Shown here piece by piece: positions 57,929-64,000 of a stretch of 64,000 nt of DNA. Position 1 is the first letter of the stretch; each line of letters begins with the position of its first letter. Source of the DNA: Planctomycetota bacterium (GTDB lineage Bacteria > Planctomycetota > UBA1135 > GCA-002686595); NCBI GenBank assembly GCA_016779205.1, contig JADHOC010000020.1:30684-94683 (forward strand), given 5' to 3'. The notes beneath the pieces are model-generated. The model saw nothing but the letters and a program-made list of their open reading frames with translations. It made no database searches and had not been told where the DNA came from. Position numbers and translations under genes: made by a program.

Positions 57929-59062
57929 TCAGCTCGCGGAGCGCCGATCCGTGGCGGCCGCCGAGCCGCCCCCGGCGCGTTCCTCCACGAGCTCGTGGAT
58001 CCACCGCACCAGCTTGGGCTCCCAGTGGGCCGATCGGAACCGCTCGCCGGTGACCTGTGCGCCCTCCCTCAGGCGGCGGAAGAGCGTGGGCGTCTCGACC
58101 ATCCGGCGCATGGCCGCGCTGAGGCCATTGGGGCACTTCGGCGCCACGAGCACGCCGTTGTCGCCGTCGACGACCAGCTCAGGGATCGCACGCCAGCGCG
58201 TGGAGATGACCGGCAGCCCGGCTTGCATGGCCTCGAGGATCACCCCAGGCATCCCTTCGCGGTTGTGGTAGCTGGGGAACACGAGGACATCGTGGCTCCC
58301 GAGGACCTCGTCCACGCCGCCTTCGGGCGGGGCGGCGACGTAGCGGCAGCGATCCCCGAGGTCCACTCCGTCGAGGGTGAAGTCGCCATGGGTCGGGCCC
58401 ATGAGCGTGAGCGAAGCGTCCACGGGCAGCCGCCTGGACGCATCGATGGCCTCGAGGATGCCCTTCTCCGGGCGGATCGGACCGAAGTAGAGGAAGCGGC
58501 GCGCCTGGTCCGCGCGGGCGCCTTCGAAGCGCGCTGCGTTCCTGGTCGTCGGCCACCAGCGCACCCGGCGGCAATCGTCCGAGCTCCTGAAGCGCTCGCA
58601 GAGGGAGTGGGTCTGGAGCAGGACGCGGTCGGCCATGAGGGTCGAGCGTTCGAACGTCTGGCGCGTCCGCTCGTTGGCCTCGTCCGCGAGCAGGTCGAGG
58701 TCGCCCCCGAAGACTCGGATCATCAACGGGATGCCGCGCGCCTTGCAGGCGGACCGGACGATCCCCCCGGAGCGGAGCAGGCCGCCAGCGGAGGTGTTGA
58801 AGAGCACCGCGTCGAAGCGGGACCAGGGGGTCGTGATGCGTCCGACGAGGCTGGCGAAGATCCGCGCCTCGTCGATGGACTGTCGGAGCGAGCTCCTGCC
58901 CTCGCGGGCGATGGAGAGGTCGTGGACGAGGACCTCGAGCGAGGGCTCCCGGAGGAGCCCCTCCAGCATTGAAGCGAAGGACAGCTGGATGCCGCTCACG
59001 AACTCCTCATCCGCCGGCACAGGGCCGATCACGAGGACCCGCTTTCGGCGTCGCTCAGCCAC
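57929..59062 (-). CDS. GT4-type glycosyltransferase
   Basis: 377 residues with a GT-B fold. The N-terminal domain starts KRVLVIGPVPADEEFVSGIQ and contains MIRVFGGDLD. The C-terminal nucleotide-sugar domain has FLYFGPIRPEKGILEAIDA, then VLVFPSYHNREGMPGVILEA, in which the two Glu of the E-x7-E motif bracket GMPGVIL, and GLPVISTRWRAIPELV. It transfers a sugar from a nucleotide donor, probably to a surface polysaccharide or glycolipid. The start is GTG at 59062. No other polysaccharide gene is adjacent. Confidence 0.88.
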   Translation of the reverse strand: MAERRRKRVLVIGPVPADEEFVSGIQLSFASMLEGLLREPSLEVLVHDLSIAREGRSSLRQSIDEARIFASLVGRITTPWSRFDAVLFNTSAGGLLRSGGIVRSACKARGIPLMIRVFGGDLDLLADEANERTRQTFERSTLMADRVLLQTHSLCERFRSSDDCRRVRWWPTTRNAARFEGARADQARRFLYFGPIRPEKGILEAIDASRRLPVDASLTLMGPTHGDFTLDGVDLGDRCRYVAAPPEGGVDEVLGSHDVLVFPSYHNREGMPGVILEAMQAGLPVISTRWRAIPELVVDGDNGVLVAPKCPNGLSAAMRRMVETPTLFRRLREGAQVTGERFRSAHWEPKLVRWIHELVEERAGGGSAAATDRRSAS

Positions 59063-59387
59063 GGCCTTGCACCTGGCGGGTGGTGGCGAGGAAGGGCGTC
59101 CCCGCCGCGACGGGCTGGGGGACAGCGGGGGCGTTGGAGGTGCACTTCATGACGCGATCCGTTCCCGCTTGGATCGACTGCGGCGCCGGTTCGACTGAAG
59201 CTCGCGGGGTCGATATGGGGAGCTCGAACCTCCCGTGGGCATCGCCAGGGGCCCTGGTCCGTCGTGGACCGCCGTTCATCAAAATTCCCCGAATGTGACC
59301 AACCCGGGCGGTTTGCCTACCGTTGCCCCTGTCGAGTCAGCCCACGACCCTCCGCTCGGGAGGACCGCCGGCGGCCCGAGGATGCCT
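59063..59387. other. Divergent intergenic region
   Basis: The 325 bases between the glycosyltransferase and the giant gene contain only short shadow ORFs. No T-rich terminator, repeat or convincing -35/-10 pair was found. An AAAATTCCCC stretch near 59281-59290 is unusually AT-rich for this sequence and may be part of a promoter. Confidence 0.4.
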
Positions 59388-62300
59388 ATGAACCTCTCGA
59401 TTCGGTCCCTTCCCCTCGTTCTCCTCTCCCTCGCTGTCCCCGCCTCTGGTCAGGTCGGACAGCCGGTGGGCTTCGAAGAGACCTTCGCCCTCGCCGAGGA
59501 CCGCGGTGCGGTCCTCGAGCAGCTCCTGCCCGGGAGTCCGCAGCACTACTTCTACTCGTGCCTGCACCTCCAGCAGAGCGGGGCGCTTGATCGGGCGGAC
59601 GAGATGATCAGCCGTTGGCGTGAAGCGGGGTCCACGCCTGCGCTTCGCCAGATCGAGGCCCGGCAGGCACTCCTGCGCGCGTCCGACGACCCGGCGCGGA
59701 CCTTCAAGTTCCTCGAGGACGAGCTCGGACTGAAGTTCAACCACCGCAGGGAGTCGCCCGACGCGGTCACCCAGCTCCCTGGGGCCTTCGATCAGGACGC
59801 GGTCAGCCCGAGCGCCCTCATCAGGACGGCCCTGAACCGCAAGGACGGACGCTCGATCAACGAGCTGAGCGAGGTGGTCAAGCGCACGCTCCTGACGGGG
59901 ACGACGCTCACCAAGGCCCAGCGCGGCGCGGTGCTCGACCAGCTCGAGTGGCCGGACGTCCCCGGCCTGGTCGCGGCCATCGAAGCGGACCTCCGTGAGC
60001 ACCCCAAGGCCACCTTCGGGTCGCGGGCCATCCATCAGCGGCTCTTCCTGGACCAGCTCGAGGAGCTCCGTCGACGCCGGCCCGAGCTGCTCTCCAACCG
60101 GCTCTACGTGGAGTCGGTGCTCCGGCGCCTCGCGCCAGCGGACGGCTCTTCCATGGGGGACCGGGCAGAGCGCGAGGCGTTCCTCGACCGGGCGCTCGCC
60201 TTCGCGGATCAGCTCCCCGAGGCCTTCAACTCGGTGAAGGTCCACCTCCTCTACCACCGGCTCGTGCTCGATCTCGACCAGGGGGCGGTGAACCGGGAGC
60301 GCTTCATGCGCTACCTGCGCCTACCCCGCCAGGTGGGCTACCTGGACCTCGAGCCCCAGGCGCGGGCCGCCGCCGCGGGCCTCGAAGATGCCGTCGGCGG
60401 GGCCACCAGGCTCCCGGCTGTCGGGAACGATGAGCCCCTGGTCCGGGAGCTACTGGAGCTGTCGCTCCGGGGTCAGTCCGGCTATCAGGACTACCTCGCG
60501 GTCCTCCCCGAGCGCTTCGTGCGCCGTGCCTGGGCGCGGACCCAGCTGCTCTACGGCGGCGAGGGGGACCAGGACGGGCTGATCGAGATGCTGGGCGGCC
60601 CCGCCGAGGCCGAGGCGCTCAGGAACCTGGTCGAGCTCGAATTTGAGCGGACGAACCCGACGAGCTTCGAGGCGGATGAGGCGGTCTCCCTCTCGGTGCG
60701 CCTCAAGAACGTGGACTCGCTCCTGATCAAGGTCTTCCGTGTCGACCCCGTCGCCTATTTCGACCTCTTCAACAGCTCCATCTCCACCAACATCAACCTG
60801 GACGGGCTCGTCACCAACGACCAGTTCAGCGTCGACCTCGACGCTCCGCCCATGCGGCGCGTGGAGCGCCGAATCGACCTGCCCGCGGTGGACGAGCCGG
60901 GGACCTATGTGGTCGAGCTGATCGGGGGCGGCGTGGCCAGCCGCGCCATCGTCCGCAAGGGACGCCTCGACCTCATCGAGCGGGTCGGACCAAACGGGCA
61001 CGTGTTCGCGGTCTTCGACGGCGAGCGGCAGCAGGTCATGGACGCGGTGCTGCGCTTCGGCGAGCGTGACTTCACGGCCAACGAGCAGGGCTACATCCGC
61101 GTCCCCTTCACGACCGAGGCGCAAGACCGGCGGGTGCTCGTCCGCTCGGGCGCGCTGTCGGACGTCTCCACGTTCCGCCACCGCCCCGAGGCGTACACGC
61201 TTGACGGCGCGACCCATATCGCCGCGGAGACCCTGATCGAGGGCAACCGCGCGCGGATCATCGTGCGCCCGCGCCTCACGCTGAACGGTCAGCGCCTCTC
61301 GCTGGACCGGGTGGAGGACCTCCAGCTGGAGATCGAGTCCTGGGACTTCGAGCAGGCGATCTCGACCCTTACGGTCGATGACCTGCGGGCCACGTCCGCG
61401 GCGCTCCTCGAGTCCGATGGGGAAGGGGCCGCGTCGCAGGGGATCCTGGTGGCGGAGATCCAGGTCCCCGAGCGACTGCGTCAGCTGAGGGTTCAGCTCA
61501 AGGGGAAGGTCCGCCGCTCGGTGGACGGGGAGCGGGTGGAGCTCTCCTCGAGTCAGCGGAACATCGCGGTCAACGGGATGGCCCGGACCGCGACGGTCGG
61601 GCAGGCGATGCTCCGCCGGGACCCCGGCGCCTTCAAGATCGAGCTGCGGGGCCGGAATGGAGAGGCCCTCGCGGATCGGGCGGCGCGCGTCTCCGTCTGG
61701 ACCCGCTACTCCTCCCGATCCATCACGAAGGAGCTGCGCTCCAATGAGCTGGGGCACCTCGACCTCGGCGCGCTCCAGGGGGCGACGAGGATCCGGGTCA
61801 CGGGCGAGGGGATCGGGACGAACGACTGGTCGCTCCCGGACAGGGAGGTGAGCGGGCTGGCCGGTGAGCTCAACACCACCGTGGGCCGGGCGCTCCGGGT
61901 CCCCTTCGAGGTGGCGGATGGGCTCGAGCCGTCCGACGTCTCGCTGGTCGAGCTCCGGGCCGAACACCCGGTGGCCGATCGATTCTCCGCGCTCTCTCTC
62001 GAGCCCGGCTACCTCGTGCTCAAGGGCCTCGAACGAGGGAGCTACGCGCTCCGAATCCGCCGCAGCGGGGAGTCCTTCCGCGTCCAGGTCGAGGAGGGCG
62101 AGGTGCGCGCGGGGTTCGTGCTCAGTCAGCACCGCGCCCTGCCGCTCTCGAGCGACGCGCCGCTCACGATCCGGCAGGTCCAATCCACTGGCGACGGCCT
62201 CACCGTCGAGCTCGCCGGCGTCTCGGCGAGCACTCAGGTGGCGGTCCTCGGGTCGCGCTACCAGGGACACCAGGACCCCGCGGAGGAGCTCGCCCTTGGA

Positions 62301-64000
62301 CACGTGTCGGGCCGCTCACCGCGGACCCTGGTCAGCCCCGCGACCACCTACGACTCTGGCCGCGCCATCGGTGAGGAGTACCGCTACATCCTCAGTCGAC
62401 GCGCGCAGGAGATCTATCCGGGCAACATGCTCGCCCGGGCCTCGATCCTCCTGAACCCCTGGGTCCTCTCGGAGACCACGGACCGCATGGAGTCTGCCTT
62501 CGAGGTGACCAACGAGTTGATCGGCTTAGGGGGCGGCGCCGGTGGGAAGTTCGGCGGTCGTCGCGGCGGTCGCGCGCGCAAGCAGAAGCGGGAGCGCGTC
62601 GAGTCCCTCGACCTGAACTTCCTCGCGAGCCCCGCGGTGATCCTCGCGGGGTTGACCCCGGACGCCCAGGGGCGCGTGCGGATCCCCGCGGGGGCCTTCG
62701 ATGGGCTCCAGCAGTTCCGCATCGTGGCCTTCGACAGCGCCGTGACCACCTCCCGCGAGGTGCTCCGCGCTCCGCGCCCGATCGCGCTTCGTGATGAGCG
62801 GCTGACCGATGGCCTCGACCCCGCGCGGCCGATGACGCAGCAGCGTCAGATCAAGGTCCTGGAGGCGGGCGATACGCTCGTCATCCGGGATGGTCCCAAC
62901 GCCGACGCGCAGACGTTCCAGACCCTCGGGGACGTGTTCCGGCTCTACGCCACGATGGCGGCGGGCGCCCCCGGGCGGTCCGCGCTGGAGCCCTTCGAGT
63001 TCCTCACCCGCTGGCCGGCGCTCGACGCCGACGAGAAGCGCGCGCTCTACTCGGAGTTCGCGTGCCACGAGGTCAACGTCTTCATTCACGAGAAGGACCC
63101 GGTGTTCTTCCGTGAGGTCGTCGGGCCCTACCTCGCCAACAAGGGGGCCAAGACGTTCATGGACGACTGGCTCCTTGGGGGAGACGTCACCGGCTACCTC
63201 GAGCCGTGGCGGTTCCGCGAGCTGAACGCGGTGGAGCGCATCCTCCTGCTCCGCCGGCTGGGCCTCGACGCCGACCGATCCGCGCAGGATCTCCTGGCGA
63301 CGGTGCCCGCGGGTGTCTTCTCCCTGGATAGGGTCTTCGCGTCGGTGCTGGCGAGCCGGAGCATGGATGGAGAGCGCTCCCTCCTCGACACGAAGCTGGC
63401 GGAGGTCCGCAAGCAGGTCGCGCCCTCTCAATCCGCCGCGCCTGCGCCGCCAACGGGCGGCGGTGGCGGTGGAGGTCCGTCGAGCCCGGGGCCCGCAGGG
63501 CCCGCCTCGCCCGCGCCGGACACCAGGACGATGACCCAGGACAAGCTCGGTGCGCTCGGATATGCCGGTGGCGGAGAGGCCGGGGCCGATGACTTCTTTC
63601 TCGGCCGAGGCCTAGGGGGCCGGCCCGTGGAGCGGGGTCGGGAGCAACAGCAGACCGAGACGTTCAAAGGGAAGGTCAACGAGGAGGCCGAGGTCGCAGC
63701 CGGCCTGGAAGGCGTGTGGTTCGCGGATGATGATCGCGACTCGTCGCGCGCCCTCTACCGTGACCTCGATCCGACCCAGGCGCTGGCCGAGACGCACTAC
63801 TGGCGCGTACGGCGCGAGAACATGACCTATGGCCTCGTGCCGATCTCTCCCTTCTGGGCGGACTTCGCCGCGGCGGAGGGCGCCTTCTACTCGGCTCACT
63901 TCCCGACTGCGACCCGCACCGCCACCGAGGCGCTCCTGGCCCTCGCGTTCCTGGACCTGCCCTTCACCGCGGAGGAGAGCGAGGTCGAGGTGGACGGGCG
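59388..64000 (+). CDS. Giant secreted multidomain protein (macroglobulin-like features), 3' end outside window
   Basis: Open from the ATG at 59388 to the edge, at least 1537 residues. A signal peptide (LPLVLLSLAVPASGQ) implies export. An N-terminal helical, TPR-like region (HLQQSGALDRADEMISRWRE) is followed from about residue 415 by a beta-rich segment. That segment starts ELEFERTNPTSFEADEAVSL then SLLIKVFRVDPVAYFDL and STNINLDGLVTNDQ, recalling large hypothetical macroglobulin-like proteins. At about 1045 there is a Gly/Arg-rich insert (GLGGGAGGKFGGRRGGRARK). At about 1350-1400 there is a linker with a run of Gly, Pro-Ser-Gly repeats and DKLGALGYAGGG (Y1392), very like the linker of the VWA protein. 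No thioester motif (C-x-E-Q) was seen in the visible part. The function is unknown; a role as envelope-scale scaffold or protease trap is speculative. Confidence 0.8.
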   Translation, partial: MNLSIRSLPLVLLSLAVPASGQVGQPVGFEETFALAEDRGAVLEQLLPGSPQHYFYSCLHLQQSGALDRADEMISRWREAGSTPALRQIEARQALLRASDDPARTFKFLEDELGLKFNHRRESPDAVTQLPGAFDQDAVSPSALIRTALNRKDGRSINELSEVVKRTLLTGTTLTKAQRGAVLDQLEWPDVPGLVAAIEADLREHPKATFGSRAIHQRLFLDQLEELRRRRPELLSNRLYVESVLRRLAPADGSSMGDRAEREAFLDRALAFADQLPEAFNSVKVHLLYHRLVLDLDQGAVNRERFMRYLRLPRQVGYLDLEPQARAAAAGLEDAVGGATRLPAVGNDEPLVRELLELSLRGQSGYQDYLAVLPERFVRRAWARTQLLYGGEGDQDGLIEMLGGPAEAEALRNLVELEFERTNPTSFEADEAVSLSVRLKNVDSLLIKVFRVDPVAYFDLFNSSISTNINLDGLVTNDQFSVDLDAPPMRRVERRIDLPAVDEPGTYVVELIGGGVASRAIVRKGRLDLIERVGPNGHVFAVFDGERQQVMDAVLRFGERDFTANEQGYIRVPFTTEAQDRRVLVRSGALSDVSTFRHRPEAYTLDGATHIAAETLIEGNRARIIVRPRLTLNGQRLSLDRVEDLQLEIESWDFEQAISTLTVDDLRATSAALLESDGEGAASQGILVAEIQVPERLRQLRVQLKGKVRRSVDGERVELSSSQRNIAVNGMARTATVGQAMLRRDPGAFKIELRGRNGEALADRAARVSVWTRYSSRSITKELRSNELGHLDLGALQGATRIRVTGEGIGTNDWSLPDREVSGLAGELNTTVGRALRVPFEVADGLEPSDVSLVELRAEHPVADRFSALSLEPGYLVLKGLERGSYALRIRRSGESFRVQVEEGEVRAGFVLSQHRALPLSSDAPLTIRQVQSTGDGLTVELAGVSASTQVAVLGSRYQGHQDPAEELALGHVSGRSPRTLVSPATTYDSGRAIGEEYRYILSRRAQEIYPGNMLARASILLNPWVLSETTDRMESAFEVTNELIGLGGGAGGKFGGRRGGRARKQKRERVESLDLNFLASPAVILAGLTPDAQGRVRIPAGAFDGLQQFRIVAFDSAVTTSREVLRAPRPIALRDERLTDGLDPARPMTQQRQIKVLEAGDTLVIRDGPNADAQTFQTLGDVFRLYATMAAGAPGRSALEPFEFLTRWPALDADEKRALYSEFACHEVNVFIHEKDPVFFREVVGPYLANKGAKTFMDDWLLGGDVTGYLEPWRFRELNAVERILLLRRLGLDADRSAQDLLATVPAGVFSLDRVFASVLASRSMDGERSLLDTKLAEVRKQVAPSQSAAPAPPTGGGGGGGPSSPGPAGPASPAPDTRTMTQDKLGALGYAGGGEAGADDFFLGRGLGGRPVERGREQQQTETFKGKVNEEAEVAAGLEGVWFADDDRDSSRALYRDLDPTQALAETHYWRVRRENMTYGLVPISPFWADFAAAEGAFYSAHFPTATRTATEALLALAFLDLPFTAEESEVEVDG

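Noticed and set aside
1..64000. CRISPR arrays, IS elements, integrases, defence islands
   Set aside because: No spaced direct repeats, transposase or integrase motifs, terminal inverted repeats or tRNA-linked attachment sites were seen, and base composition is even across the window.

Overview
This is a 64 kb stretch of a high-GC (about 70%) bacterial chromosome carrying roughly 52 protein genes on both strands, with short gaps. I see no tRNA or rRNA gene, CRISPR array, insertion sequence or prophage. The DUF1800/DUF1501 pair, two sulfatases, an ECF sigma factor next to a membrane-anchored von Willebrand A (VWA) protein, many lipoproteins or secreted proteins of unknown role, and scarce Shine-Dalgarno sequences suggest a deep-branching Planctomycetota. 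Myxococcota or a related high-GC Gram-negative phylum cannot be excluded. An outer-membrane porin, lipoproteins and Tat signals show a diderm envelope.

Layout. 1-5.5 kb: end of an unknown gene, a lipoprotein sulfatase-fold hydrolase, an arginase-family enzyme and two overlapping SPFH (band 7) membrane genes. 5.6-9.4 kb: RidA, then an ECF sigma factor with a 906-residue anti-sigma-like/VWA/DUF3520 protein. 9.4-14.6 kb: secreted esterase, class IV aminotransferase, DUF547 protein, tryptophan 2,3-dioxygenase. 14.7-18.6 kb: PhoB-PhoR two-component system, convergent with an OprO/OprP-like porin (phosphate response). 18.6-25.5 kb: UbiD-family decarboxylase, the DUF1800-DUF1501 pair, a degenerate Nudix protein, FolC. 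25.5-38 kb: mostly housekeeping (RsgA, SpoU methyltransferase, RarA, RecD2, ribosomal protein bS21, an RluA-type pseudouridine synthase, TatD) mixed with a PhoD-type phosphatase, a truncated hemoglobin, a universal stress protein and an Arg-rich secreted protein. 38-46 kb: cupin, DUF4870 protein, ABC permease and ATPase separated by two unrelated genes, a radical-SAM-like protein without its cysteines, and a glycosyltransferase-methyltransferase pair. 46-64 kb: a two-lobed aspartyl-protease-like lipoprotein, PrmA, class I aldolase, two secreted proteins of unknown role, a canonical sulfatase, a DinG-type helicase with a decayed exonuclease domain, leucine dehydrogenase, a glycosyltransferase, and a giant secreted protein running off the right edge.

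The most unusual material is: (1) the sigma/VWA module and the giant secreted protein, which share a poly-Gly/Pro-Ser linker and an LGY-G motif also found at the C-terminus of the first sulfatase; (2) a set of proteins whose folds are recognisable but whose catalytic residues are missing (radical SAM, Nudix, DnaQ domain of DinG, sulfatase nucleophile); (3) expression signals: -10-like hexamers 6-9 bases from start codons that lack a Shine-Dalgarno, and strong hairpins without a T-tract at gene ends, especially convergent ones. Function calls rest on motifs read by eye; no database search was run.
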